In this document: positions 52,485 through 60,741 of the stretch, in pieces
How the letters are laid out: each line of letters opens with the position of its first letter
Position numbering within the stretch: position 1 is the stretch's first letter
Assembly (NCBI GenBank): GCA_963784415.1
Contig: CAWARK010000014.1
Location: 930,001-994,000 of the forward strand
Reading direction: 5' to 3'
DNA length: 64,000 nucleotides
From: UBA7672 sp963784415
GTDB taxonomy: Bacteria; Pseudomonadota; Alphaproteobacteria; Caulobacterales; Hyphomonadaceae
The notes under the pieces: model-generated
What the model was told of the DNA's origin: nothing
What the model saw: the letters and a program-made list of their open reading frames with translations, nothing else
The model's database searches: none
Made by a program: the position numbers and the translations under genes

Positions 52485-55436
52485 CTACTCCGCCGCCTGC
52501 TGCGTCGCCTTCTTCGCCTTGCCTGCAACCTTCGCCACCGGCTTCGCCTTCACCCGCTTCGCCTGACGTTCACGCCGCTCAGCCTGCCGCTTGAACGTCT
52601 CGATCAGGAACTTGCCCGTCCAGCTCTTCTTGTTCTTGGCGACTTCCTCTGGCGTCCCGACAGCCACGACTTCGCCGCCGCCATCGCCGCCATCCGGCCC
52701 CAGATCGACGATCCAGTCGGCGATCTTGATGACGTCGAGATTGTGCTCGATCACGACCACCGTGTTGCCGTTGTCGACCAGCTCCTGCAGCACTTCCATC
52801 AGCGTGCGCACGTCGTCGAAGTGCAGGCCCGTCGTCGGCTCGTCGAGGATATACAGCGTGCGGCCTGTGGCTCGCTTCGACAGCTCCTTCGACAGCTTCA
52901 CCCGTTGCGCTTCGCCGCCCGACAACGTCGTCGCCTGCTGGCCGACCTTCACGTAGCCAAGACCCACACGCGCCAGCGTTTCCATCTTGGTGCGAATGCC
53001 CGGCACTGCGCCGAAGAACACGCGCGCTTCATCCACCGTCATGTCCAGAACGTCGGCAATGGACTTACCCTTGTAGAGCACTTCCAGCGTCTCGCGATTG
53101 TAGCGTTTGCCCTTGCAGACATCGCACGTGACATACACGTCCGGCAGGAAGTGCATCTCGATCTTCACGACGCCATCGCCCTGGCACGCCTCGCATCGGC
53201 CGCCCTTCACGTTGAAGGAGAAGCGACCGGCCTGATACCCACGCGCCTTGCTCTCGGGCAGGCTGGTATACCAGTCGCGGATCGGCCCGAACGCGCCAGT
53301 ATACGTTGCCGGGTTCGAGCGCGGCGTGCGCCCGATCGGCGACTGGTCGATGTCGATGATCTTGTCGAGATGCTCGATGCCCTCGATCTTGGTGTGCGGG
53401 GCAGGGCTGTCGCTCGCGCCGTTCAGCCGCCGCGCCAGCGCCTTGTACAGCGTCTCGATCACCAGCGTGGACTTGCCGCCGCCCGACACGCCCGTCACGC
53501 ACGTGAAAACGCCCAGCGGAATTTCCGCCGTTACATTCTTGAGGTTGTTGCCGGTCGCGCCGATGACGCGGATCATCTTCTTCTTGTCGGCCCAGCGACG
53601 CTTCGGCGGAATCGCGATCTCTTCCTCGCCGGACAGGTACTTGCCCGTGATCGATTTCGGATTGGCCATCAGGTCTTCGCACTTGCCGAACGCGATAACC
53701 TCGCCGCCATGCACGCCCGCGCGCGGGCCCATGTCGATGACATGGTCCGCCGTGAGGATTGCGTCCTCATCGTGCTCCACCACGATCACCGAATTGCCGA
53801 GATCGCGCAGCCGCCGCAGCGTCTCCAGCAGCCGCTCATTGTCCCTCTGGTGCAGACCAATCGACGGCTCGTCCAGAACGTACAGCACGCCTGAAAGACC
53901 CGACCCGATCTGCGAGGCCAGACGAATACGCTGGCTCTCCCCGCCCGACAGCGTGCCTGACCCGCGCGACAGCGTCAGGTATTCGAGGCCCACGTCATTC
54001 AGGAACTGCAGCCGGTCGCGGATCTCCTTGAGGATCCGCACTGCAATCTCGTTCTGCTTCTTGGTCAGCTTCTTCGGCAGCGCCTCGAACCAGTCGCGCG
54101 CATGCTTGATCGAAAGATGCGTCGCGTTCGAGATCGTGAAATTGTTGATCTTCACGCTCAACGCTTCCGGCCGCAGACGCTCGCCCATGCAGGTCGGGCA
54201 GGGCGCCGCCGACTGGTAGCGCCCGATCTCTTCCCGCATCCACGCCGAATCCGTCTCGCGGAACCGCCGCTCCAGATTGCCGACCACGCCCTCGAACGGC
54301 TTGGTCACTTCGTAACGGCGCATGCCGTCGTCAAAGACGAAGTCCACTTCCTCTTCGCCCGTCCCGAACAGGATGATGTTCTGCGCCGCTTCGGGCAGCT
54401 TCGACCACGGCACGGTGACAGAGAACTTGTACTTCTTCGCCAGCGCTTTCAGCGTCTGGTCCTGCAGCGGCGACGCCGACTTGCCCCATGGCGCAATTGC
54501 GCCATCGGTGAGGCTCTTGTCAGTCTCCGGCACCACCATGGCCGGGTCGATCTTCAGCTGCTCGCCCAGGCCATCGCATGCCGGGCAGGCGCCGAACGGA
54601 TTGTTGAACGAGAACAGGCGCGGCTCGATCTCCGGAATCGTGAAGCCCGAAACCGGGCAGGCAAACTTCGCCGAGAACGTCACGCGCCTCTGTTCGCCCG
54701 CCGCGTCCTTCTCGGTGAACTCCGCCACCGCGATTCCATCCGCCAGCCCCAGCGCCGCCTCGAAGCTTTCCGCCAGCCGTTGCTCCAGCCCGGCGCGGAT
54801 CACGATGCGGTCCACTACCACGTCAATGTCGTGCTTCAGCTTCTTGTCGAGCTTCGGCGGATCTTCCAGCTCGTGATATTCGCCATCCACCTTCACGCGC
54901 GCAAAGCCGCGCTTCAGCAGCTCGGCGAACTCCTTGCGGTATTCGCCCTTCCGCCCACGGATCATCGGCGCCAGCAGGTAGAACTTCGCGCCATCGCCAA
55001 ACGCCATCGCCTTGTCGACCATCTGCGACACGGTCTGGCTTTCGATCGGCAGCCCGGTCGCAGGCGAGTAGGGCACGCCCACACGCGCCCACAGCAGGCG
55101 CATGTAGTCGTAGACCTCGGTCACCGTGCCGACGGTCGAACGCGGGTTCCGCGACGTGGTCTTCTGTTCGATCGAGATCGCCGGCGACAGCCCTTCGATC
55201 CGCTCCACATCCGGCTTCTGCATCAGCTCGAGGAACTGCCGCGCGTAGGCCGACAGTGACTCGACATACCGCCGCTGCCCCTCGGCATAGATCGTGTCGA
55301 ACGCCAGCGAGGATTTGCCCGACCCGGACAGCCCGGTGATCACCACCAGCTGGTTCCGCGGAATATCCACGTCGATATTCTTCAGATTGTGCTCGCGCGC
55401 GCCGCGCACGCGGATGGCATTGGGTTCAGAGGACAT
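52485..55436 (-). CDS. uvrA: UvrABC system protein A
   Basis: UvrA is the damage-recognition ATPase of nucleotide excision repair. At 983 residues it has two ABC modules: Walker A GLSGSGKSSLA and GVSGGGKSTLV, and signature motifs GTLSGGESQRI and TLSGGEAQRVKL. The C-terminal zinc finger is complete (GGRCEACQGDG, VTCDVCKGKR). In the first zinc module, the usual CPxC is CPVSG, so one Cys is missing, while ACPACDG is intact. The C-terminus is Lys/Arg-rich. An exact SOS box lies 69 bp upstream of the start. Confidence 0.97.
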   Translation of the reverse strand: MSSEPNAIRVRGAREHNLKNIDVDIPRNQLVVITGLSGSGKSSLAFDTIYAEGQRRYVESLSAYARQFLELMQKPDVERIEGLSPAISIEQKTTSRNPRSTVGTVTEVYDYMRLLWARVGVPYSPATGLPIESQTVSQMVDKAMAFGDGAKFYLLAPMIRGRKGEYRKEFAELLKRGFARVKVDGEYHELEDPPKLDKKLKHDIDVVVDRIVIRAGLEQRLAESFEAALGLADGIAVAEFTEKDAAGEQRRVTFSAKFACPVSGFTIPEIEPRLFSFNNPFGACPACDGLGEQLKIDPAMVVPETDKSLTDGAIAPWGKSASPLQDQTLKALAKKYKFSVTVPWSKLPEAAQNIILFGTGEEEVDFVFDDGMRRYEVTKPFEGVVGNLERRFRETDSAWMREEIGRYQSAAPCPTCMGERLRPEALSVKINNFTISNATHLSIKHARDWFEALPKKLTKKQNEIAVRILKEIRDRLQFLNDVGLEYLTLSRGSGTLSGGESQRIRLASQIGSGLSGVLYVLDEPSIGLHQRDNERLLETLRRLRDLGNSVIVVEHDEDAILTADHVIDMGPRAGVHGGEVIAFGKCEDLMANPKSITGKYLSGEEEIAIPPKRRWADKKKMIRVIGATGNNLKNVTAEIPLGVFTCVTGVSGGGKSTLVIETLYKALARRLNGASDSPAPHTKIEGIEHLDKIIDIDQSPIGRTPRSNPATYTGAFGPIRDWYTSLPESKARGYQAGRFSFNVKGGRCEACQGDGVVKIEMHFLPDVYVTCDVCKGKRYNRETLEVLYKGKSIADVLDMTVDEARVFFGAVPGIRTKMETLARVGLGYVKVGQQATTLSGGEAQRVKLSKELSKRATGRTLYILDEPTTGLHFDDVRTLMEVLQELVDNGNTVVVIEHNLDVIKIADWIVDLGPDGGDGGGEVVAVGTPEEVAKNKKSWTGKFLIETFKRQAERRERQAKRVKAKPVAKVAGKAKKATQQAAE

Positions 55437-55504
55437 GGGCGACCGGGAGCTGCTTGGAATGTTTACTGCCAGATAGGACTGCGGTGAGTTGATTACACGT
55501 GAAA

Positions 55505-55519
55505 GAACGTATTAGGAAC
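55505..55519 (-). promoter_or_regulatory. SOS (LexA) box of uvrA
   Basis: GAAC-GTATTAG-GAAC is an exact match to the alphaproteobacterial LexA site GAAC-N7-GAAC (GTTC-N7-GTTC on the uvrA strand), 69 bp upstream of the uvrA start. The flanks (GAAAGAACG and GGAACAT) are shared with the ssb box. Confidence 0.9.
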
Positions 55520-55677
55520 ATATCTGCGTCGAATTACACGCTGGGCCCGTCTTGCTGCCGGGGATGTGGCAGCAGCTGCCAGCCCAGTGACCAGCCAGGC
55601 GATCAGACCTGTGAACTGCCCGCTGCCGCGACAATGCATCGATTGAACGGGCACGAATCCGGCGCTAGGGCCCGCTT

Positions 55678-56082
55678 ATGTCCAAACACCCCTTCCGCAT
55701 CGGCCGCGCACGCACCGGCATGGGCCTCTTCGCCACCGAGGTGATCCCGAAACACGTTCGCATCTTCGAATACACCGGCAACATCATCACCAACGCCGAA
55801 GCCGACGCCATCCCCGGCAAGCCGCGCTATCTCTACAATCTCAGCCGCACCCACACGCTGGACGGCTCGCCGCGCTCCAACATCGGCCGCTACGCCAACC
55901 ATTCGTGCAAGCCGAACGGCATAATCTACGTCTACGGCCAGCGCATCTGGGTAAAGTCGCTGCGCGAGATCCAGCCGGGCGAGGAGATCACCTACGACTA
56001 CGGCAAGGAGTATTTCGACGCCTTCATCGGCAAGGAAAACTGCCTCTGCCCCAAGTGCACGGCCCGCCGCGCCAAGGCCTGA
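55678..56082 (+). CDS. SET-domain protein
   Basis: A 134-residue protein that is little more than a SET domain, the fold of protein lysine methyltransferases. Visible landmarks are the S-adenosylmethionine loop RTGMGLFA, the cofactor-binding NHS in RYANHSCKPN, the catalytic Tyr region GEEITYDYG and a post-SET cysteine set CLCPKC. All core residues are present, so it should be active; the target protein is unknown. It lies just beyond the uvrA SOS box and faces the opposite way to uvrA, so the SOS box could also affect it. Confidence 0.85.
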   Translation: MSKHPFRIGRARTGMGLFATEVIPKHVRIFEYTGNIITNAEADAIPGKPRYLYNLSRTHTLDGSPRSNIGRYANHSCKPNGIIYVYGQRIWVKSLREIQPGEEITYDYGKEYFDAFIGKENCLCPKCTARRAKA

Positions 56083-56132
56083 TCGCGCAGTGCGCACAGT
56101 GCATTGAGTGGGATTGTCCTGTATCTCGGTCC

Positions 56133-56643
56133 ATGAACATCCGTGCGCAGCGAGGTTTCATGCTCCGGTCCATCGCGTTTCTCGCCGCAATCGCAACGCT
56201 GGCCCCGGCGCCCGCGACAGCGCAGGCAACCGACCCGGCGCTGACCGCGACCATCACCGCGCTCGATGCAAAAGTCTTCGACGCCTACAACACCTGCGCC
56301 CTTGACGCTCTTCGGCGGCTACTTCTCCCCGACGGTCGAGTTCTACCACGACACCGGCGGCGCCACCTTCGACCGGGCGTCGGTGGTGGCCAACACCGAG
56401 AAGTACATCTGCCACAAGGTGACGCGCGAACTGATCCCCGGCACGCTCAAGGTCTACCCGATCAAGGACTTCGGCGCGATCGAGGAGGGCGAGCATCGCT
56501 TCTGCCAGGTCGGCGGCAATTGCGAAGGCGTCGCCAAATTCCTGATGATCTGGCAGCTCGCCGAAGGCAAATGGACCATCACTCGCGTCGTCAGCTACGG
56601 CCACCGCGCCCTCGATGAGCCGGTAGAACCCGGAACGCATTAG
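56133..56643 (+). pseudogene. Exported NTF2-like (DUF4440-type) protein with a frameshift
   Basis: The first part (56133 or 56160 onward) has a signal peptide (MLRSIAFLAAIATLAPAPAT) and the start of an NTF2-like domain (ALDAKVFDAYNTCALDA). The rest (FGGYFSPTVEFYHDTGG to the stop at 56643) is in the +1 frame. Removing the C at 56310 joins them into one protein of about 160-169 residues. Either the gene is inactive or the base is a sequencing error. NTF2-like exported proteins of this type have no well-defined role. Confidence 0.75.
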
Positions 56644-56662
56644 AGCCGCGCTCGCCAGCCGC

Positions 56663-56700
56663 TTGACGCCGCACCCAACATGTAATAATGTAATTACATG
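56663..56700 (+). promoter_or_regulatory. Promoter with overlapping inverted-repeat operator of the ArsR gene
   Basis: TTGACG (56663-56668), 17 bp, then TAATGT (56686-56691) form a promoter. CATGTAAT-N6-ATTACATG (56679-56700), a perfect dyad, covers the -10 box and the start codon at 56698. The transcript would begin at or next to the ATG, making a leaderless mRNA, and the ArsR protein would repress its own promoter. Confidence 0.7.
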
Positions 56701-57069
56701 TCTACCGAAGACGACATGACCGCGATCTTCCATGCGCTCGCGCACGAAACGCGCCGCCGCATCATGGACGTGCTGAAAGCGCGTCCCGGCATCGGCGTCG
56801 GCGAACTGGCGCAGGAATTCGACGTCACCCGCATCGCCGTGATGAACCATCTCGCCGTGCTCGAAGGGGCAGGGCTGATCATCTCGCAGAAGGAGGGCCG
56901 CACCCGCCGGCTCTACCTCAACACCGCGCCGATCCAGATGATCAACGACCGCTGGCTCGACGATTTCTCCAGCCACTGGGCGCGCAAGCTCACCGGCATC
57001 AAGTACGCGGCCGAAGCTGCGCATGCCAAAACGAACCAGACGAAATCAAAGAGGGGACAAGACAAATGA
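56698..57069 (+). CDS. ArsR-family transcriptional regulator
   Basis: A 123-residue winged-helix regulator. The N-terminal part (FHALAHETRRRIMDVLKARP) and the recognition helix region (VGELAQEFDVTRIAVMNHLAVL, then EGAGLII) are the ArsR pattern; no metal-binding Cys motif is seen, so it responds to something other than metals. The ATG sits inside a perfect dyad that is its likely operator. The TGA overlaps the ATG of the AHSA1 gene, a very common ArsR-AHSA1 pairing. Confidence 0.9.
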   Translation: MSTEDDMTAIFHALAHETRRRIMDVLKARPGIGVGELAQEFDVTRIAVMNHLAVLEGAGLIISQKEGRTRRLYLNTAPIQMINDRWLDDFSSHWARKLTGIKYAAEAAHAKTNQTKSKRGQDK

Positions 57070-57605
57070 CGAAGAAGATCGCGCCCGCGACGGGCAAGCC
57101 CGAGAAATTCGTCTGGAAGGTCACGATCAACGCACCGATCGAAACCGTCTGGAACACGCTCGTCAAAACCGACGAGGTGCTGCCCTTCTTCTTCGGCGCC
57201 GTCTGCCAGACGCAGGACGGCCTCAAGCCGGGCCGCAAGATGCGCATGGCCTCGGTCGACGGAAAGTTCGCTGTCGTCTTCGGCGAGGTGAAGGAGTTCA
57301 ATCCGCCGCACCGCTACTCGCACACCATGTCTTTCACGCAGAACGAGGGCGAGGATCCCGCCTTCACCACCTACGACCTGAAGGAAATCCCCGGTGGCAC
57401 GGAATTCACGCTCACCACCGAATGTATCCCCGGCACCAAGACCGGCAAGATGGTCGCCAGCGGCGGCTTCATCACCGAGAACCTCAAACTGCTCGTTGAA
57501 ACCGGCAAGCCCAACTTCGCCGCGAAGATGATCATGGCGATGGGCCCACTCATGGGCTTCATGACGCCGAAGATCAGCCGCATCGAAAACTGGCCGCTTA
57601 GTTAG
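57066..57605 (+). CDS. AHSA1/SRPBCC-family protein
   Basis: A 179-residue protein of the START-like SRPBCC fold, with the opening VTINAPIETVWNTLVKTDEV and the block GGTEFTLTTECIPG. These proteins bind hydrophobic small molecules. It is translationally coupled to the ArsR regulator (ATGA overlap) and is therefore likely repressed by it. The ligand is unknown. A terminator hairpin follows at 57617. Confidence 0.88.
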   Translation: MTKKIAPATGKPEKFVWKVTINAPIETVWNTLVKTDEVLPFFFGAVCQTQDGLKPGRKMRMASVDGKFAVVFGEVKEFNPPHRYSHTMSFTQNEGEDPAFTTYDLKEIPGGTEFTLTTECIPGTKTGKMVASGGFITENLKLLVETGKPNFAAKMIMAMGPLMGFMTPKISRIENWPLS

Positions 57606-57616
57606 GCCAAACGAAA

Positions 57617-57645
57617 ACGCCGCCCCGGAAAAACCGGAGCGGCGT
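57617..57645 (+). terminator. Terminator after the ArsR-AHSA1 operon
   Basis: A stem ACGCCGC-CCCGG with CCGG-A-GCGGCGT and an A-rich loop lies 12 bp beyond the AHSA1 stop; it also faces the minus-strand lipoprotein gene, whose end it could serve. Confidence 0.65.
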
Positions 57646-57670
57646 CCTCAAGGCGACTAAAGCGCGGGCT

Positions 57671-58063
57671 TCAGCAGCGATGATCTTTCTTGGCGATCTG
57701 GCGACCCGCGAGCACACCGGCCACCGCGCCGATGGCGCCGCCTTCGGATTTCGCGCCATGGCCGGCAACCTGGCTGCCGACGACCGCGCCGGTTACGCCG
57801 CCAACAACAGCGCCCTGGTTAGACGCAGTCTGGCGCGCCTTCTCGCAATCAAGCCTTGCTTCAGCAGCAGCCGCACGCGACTCCGCGGCGTCACGATCCG
57901 CATTGGCGCGATCGACCGCAGAATTGTCGACGGAAGCCGTCTCGACGCGCTTGCCATCAACCATGGCGCTGTTTGCGCCGCCTTCAGGGGCGCAGGCCGC
58001 AAGGCTGGCTGCGATCGCAAGCGCGCTTATCAGGCCCGCACTCTTCATGAGAATCGTACGCAT
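57671..58063 (-). CDS. Glycine-zipper lipoprotein
   Basis: A 130-residue lipoprotein with a signal ending SLAAC. The mature part has a charged Ala-rich helix (DRANADRDAAESRAAAAEAR) and a C-terminal glycine-zipper region (GAVVGGVTGAVVGSQVAG and GAIGAVAGVLAGRQ), as in 17 kDa surface antigen and OmpA-associated lipoproteins. It would be in the outer membrane. The ATG at 58063 is used; longer in-frame extensions upstream are not conserved in character. Confidence 0.8.
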   Translation of the reverse strand: MRTILMKSAGLISALAIAASLAACAPEGGANSAMVDGKRVETASVDNSAVDRANADRDAAESRAAAAEARLDCEKARQTASNQGAVVGGVTGAVVGSQVAGHGAKSEGGAIGAVAGVLAGRQIAKKDHRC

Positions 58064-58195
58064 GGCTGTCTCCGTTTCATGTCGTTCGGTGTAGGAATGG
58101 CCGACCACGCGGCGGGTTCCATCCGCCGGGCCACGCAAGCGTTCCGTACACGTCACTCGCTCAACGCGTGAGCACTGGAAAAGGGGAGAGCCGCC

Positions 58196-58756
58196 ATGGG
58201 TAAAATTGAAGACGCCGTCGCCAGCATGATCGCCAACATGAAGGCGAACACCGGCAAGTCGCTCGACGAATGGCTCAAGGTGACGGCCAAAGCCAAGCTC
58301 ACCAAACACGGCGAGATCGTGAAGATGCTGAAGACCGATCACGGCCTCGGCCATGGCTTCGCAAACCTCGTCGCGCACCGCACGCTGAACAGCGATGCCG
58401 GCTCATCCGAAGACGATGATCTGCTCGCCGCGCAATACGCCGGCGCCAAGGCCGATCTGAAGCCGCTCTATGACAAGCTCGCCAAACTCGTCGGCGCCTT
58501 CGGCAAGGACGTCGAGTTCTCGCCGAAGAAAGCCTACGTCTCGCTGCGCCGCTCGAAACAGTTCGGCCTCATCCAGCCCTCGACCGCCACGCGCCTCGAC
58601 CTCGGACTCAACCTGAAAGGCGTCGCGCCCAAGGGCCGCCTCGAAGCCGCAGGCTCCTGGAACGCCATGTGTAGCCACCGCATCAAGCTTGGCGCCGCCG
58701 CCGACATCGACGCCGAAGTCAAAGCGTGGCTCAAGCAGGCCTACGACGCAGCGTGA
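58196..58756 (+). CDS. DUF4287/DUF5655 protein
   Basis: A 186-residue cytoplasmic protein. The N-terminal segment (MIANMKANTGKSLDEWLKV, HGLGHGFANLVAH) is the DUF4287 pattern and the C-terminal half (FSPKKAYVSLRRSKQFGLIQ) matches DUF5655. Function is unknown. An AAGGGGAGAG site precedes the ATG. Its TGA overlaps the GTG of the following gene. Confidence 0.85.
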   Translation: MGKIEDAVASMIANMKANTGKSLDEWLKVTAKAKLTKHGEIVKMLKTDHGLGHGFANLVAHRTLNSDAGSSEDDDLLAAQYAGAKADLKPLYDKLAKLVGAFGKDVEFSPKKAYVSLRRSKQFGLIQPSTATRLDLGLNLKGVAPKGRLEAAGSWNAMCSHRIKLGAAADIDAEVKAWLKQAYDAA

Positions 58757-59643
58757 GGCCGACCATTTCCACCGATGAGAGACAAGGCTTTGTCGCGCGC
58801 GGCCTCGTCGCGTGCCCGATCTGCGCGGCTGCGATGGCGGATAGCGAAGGGCGCACGTTGATATGCCCCTCTGGGCACAGCTTCGACCGGGCGCGCGAGG
58901 GGTATTACAACCTGCTCGTCGTTCAGCACAAAGCCTCACGCGATCCCGGCGACAGCAAGCCGATGGTCGCTGCGCGCCGACGCATTCTCGACGCCGGTGT
59001 CTATGCGCCCCTTGCCGAACGGGTGTCCGCCCGCGTCATCGAGCTTGCGCGCGGCCGCGAGGATTTTGCTGTCCTCGATGCGGGGTGCGGCGAAGGCTAT
59101 TATCTCGACGCGATTGGCGCCGCGCTCAAGGCGGGTGGACGAGGGGATTGCCGCCTCGCCGGGATCGATATCTCGAAATGGGCGGTGCAGGCGGCGGCCC
59201 GGCGCAACAAGGATATTTTCTGGGCGGTCGGCTCCAACAAGCGGATACCGTTTACGCAACCCTGCCTCGGCCTCATCGTGTGCATGTTCGGATTTCCGAT
59301 GTGGGAGTCATTCGCCGCCGCCCAACCTTCCGGCGCCCATGTGCTGCTGGTTGATCCAGCGCCAGACCATCTCGCCGAACTGCGCGCGATCATCTATCCC
59401 ACGGTCGAGCGCGCAGAAGGTCAGGGCAGCCTCGAAGCCGCCGACCGCACCGGTTATCGCCTCGTCGATCAACAGCGGGTGACATTTCCGGCGGAACTTG
59501 TCGGCCGCCCACAAATCGCCGACCTCCTCGCCATGACGCCCCACGATCACCGGGCAACCCAAGCGGGCCGCGAGTCACTCGCCGCCCGCGAACGGCTTAC
59601 AGTCACCGCCGATGTCGCCATCCGGCTCCTGTCCAAACCCTAA
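58753..59643 (+). CDS. rlmA: 23S rRNA guanine-N1 methyltransferase
   Basis: A 296-residue methyltransferase. The N-terminal zinc finger is in ACPICAAAM and ICPSGHSFDRAREGYYNLL, the latter matching the RlmA signature, as does VVQHKASRDPGDSKPMV. The S-adenosylmethionine loop is VLDAGCGEGYYLD. The enzyme methylates a 23S rRNA guanine (G745 in E. coli). The GTG at 58753 overlaps the previous stop. A C-terminal Ala/Arg-rich tail is present. Downstream lies a repeat-rich block. Confidence 0.9.
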   Translation: MRPTISTDERQGFVARGLVACPICAAAMADSEGRTLICPSGHSFDRAREGYYNLLVVQHKASRDPGDSKPMVAARRRILDAGVYAPLAERVSARVIELARGREDFAVLDAGCGEGYYLDAIGAALKAGGRGDCRLAGIDISKWAVQAAARRNKDIFWAVGSNKRIPFTQPCLGLIVCMFGFPMWESFAAAQPSGAHVLLVDPAPDHLAELRAIIYPTVERAEGQGSLEAADRTGYRLVDQQRVTFPAELVGRPQIADLLAMTPHDHRATQAGRESLAARERLTVTADVAIRLLSKP

Positions 59644-59649
59644 GTCTAT

Positions 59650-59745
59650 GGACCGCCGGGCGCCTGCCCGGCAGTCGCTGCGAAGCAGCGAGTTACTCCA
59701 TCGCAACGCTAACGCATCGCGGTGCCGGGTTGGCGCCCGGCGGCC
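59650..59745. repeat. Palindromic element with an arm shared with pdhB
   Basis: Arms around CCGCCGGGCGCCTGCCCGGC (59651-59673) and its near-inverted copy (59723-59745) flank a centre with its own stem (TCGCTGC-GAA-GCAGCGA). The 24 bases at 59650-59673 recur exactly, in inverted orientation, inside the pdhB gene (63648-63671). Confidence 0.85.
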
Positions 59746-60124
59746 CCGATACCAACCAGTAAATCGGCCGATTCTGCACACGCGTTTTTCGGCGTGATCT
59801 GAACAATCTCAACAGCTTGCGCGGATCAGACCGGCCAATTCTGCATATCTCAATCCTACACCCCTCAGCCCCGGCGTATGATGCCTTCATCCATCCCGCA
59901 GGAGGGCAGCTGATCACTGTTCAACGGCGCGGGGTCGGACACAGATGAGCGTGAAAGCCTGTGTGAGCCGAAGAGGAGCCAGGGACCAAACGACGGAGCC
60001 CTGGAAAACACGGGAGTGGTCGAGGGATTGCGGCTGAACATCCGCAACCTGCACGCCGGCGACGAGAATAGGGTCAGGCGGTTGAAACACCCCGCTGTTC
60101 CCCCGTGGCCGGATAACATCTGTC

Positions 60125-60209
60125 GGGGACGCGGGATCCGCGAACCTTCTTCTTCTACCGGTAGGTCGCTTCGGCGATTGCCAAACCACGCGGGGCATCC
60201 CGCGTCCCC
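60125..60209. repeat. 13-bp inverted repeat element
   Basis: GGGGACGCGGGAT (60125-60137) and ATCCCGCGTCCCC (60197-60209) are perfect inverted copies 59 bp apart, in a gene-free area. Confidence 0.7.
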
Positions 60210-60280
60210 GGGCCCTCCATCTATTCGGAGACCCAGAGCGACAGCATCCCGGACGGCAGCAGCCGGTCCGAATGCGGGGT

Positions 60281-60404
60281 CGCGCTCGTCCTTCAACAGA
60301 GGCGCGCAAGCGCGCTGCTCAGGATGAACGCTTCAAGAGAGCTGCAACATTGGCGCTCATCCTGAGCAGCGACCAAAGGGAGCGCCCGTCGAAGGACGAG
60401 CGCG
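60281..60404. repeat. Palindromic intergenic element, copy 2
   Basis: A perfect 14-bp stem (CGCGCTCGTCCTTC at 60281-60294 and its complement at 60391-60404) encloses GCTGCTCAGGATGA and TCATCCTGAGCAGC stems. Sequence and architecture match the element at 52349-52459. Confidence 0.85.
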
Positions 60405-60564
60405 GGCTCACCAAAACGCAAACGACCGGCCTTCGCCCACCTCTGGTTGGCCGGCGGGGTCATGTCCGGGGCAATGGACACGCCTCATCCGATTGGGAGC
60501 AGAGGGCAGGGCGAAGGCCGACCGTGCTCCCTAAGTGACTTGCATCGGCGTCCGTTTTATGAAA

Positions 60565-60579
60565 GAACGAATGCGGAAC
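60565..60579 (+). promoter_or_regulatory. SOS (LexA) box of ssb
   Basis: GAAC-GAATGCG-GAAC is an exact alphaproteobacterial LexA site, 162 bp upstream of the ssb ATG. Its flanks match the uvrA box (GAAAGAACG and GGAACAT). Confidence 0.88.
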
Positions 60580-60741
60580 ATCTGCTGCACCCTGTTAGCC
60601 GTTTCATGTGGATTGGCGCCGGGCCGGTTGGTTTCCCATATCGCGTGAAAGGTCTGGCGGCCCTAGGGTCGCCGGGATGTGTCAGGAACCGGAGCGGACC
60701 GAGAATCTCGGCCGGGGCCGGAGTGGAGAACGGAGACGAAA

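Larger units (their letters stand above)
59644..60741. other. Repeat-rich intergenic block upstream of ssb
   Basis: About 1.1 kb without a gene. It holds, in order: a palindromic element (59651-59745), two imperfect direct repeats (59765-59781 and 59832-59848), short stems (ACACAG with CTGTGT near 59938-59963; CCAGGG with CCCTGG near 59980-60004), a 13-bp inverted repeat (60125-60209), an element of the 52349 family (60281-60404), a further inverted repeat near 60427-60524, and the ssb promoter with its SOS box. Reading frames across it show no coding character. Confidence 0.7.

Noticed and set aside
54102..55259. Long plus-strand frames antisense to uvrA
   Set aside because: They are Arg/His/Leu-rich shadows of a strongly conserved gene.
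59865..60327. Overlapping frames in the block before ssb
   Set aside because: They are Arg/Pro/Ser-rich in all directions and lie over palindromic repeats.
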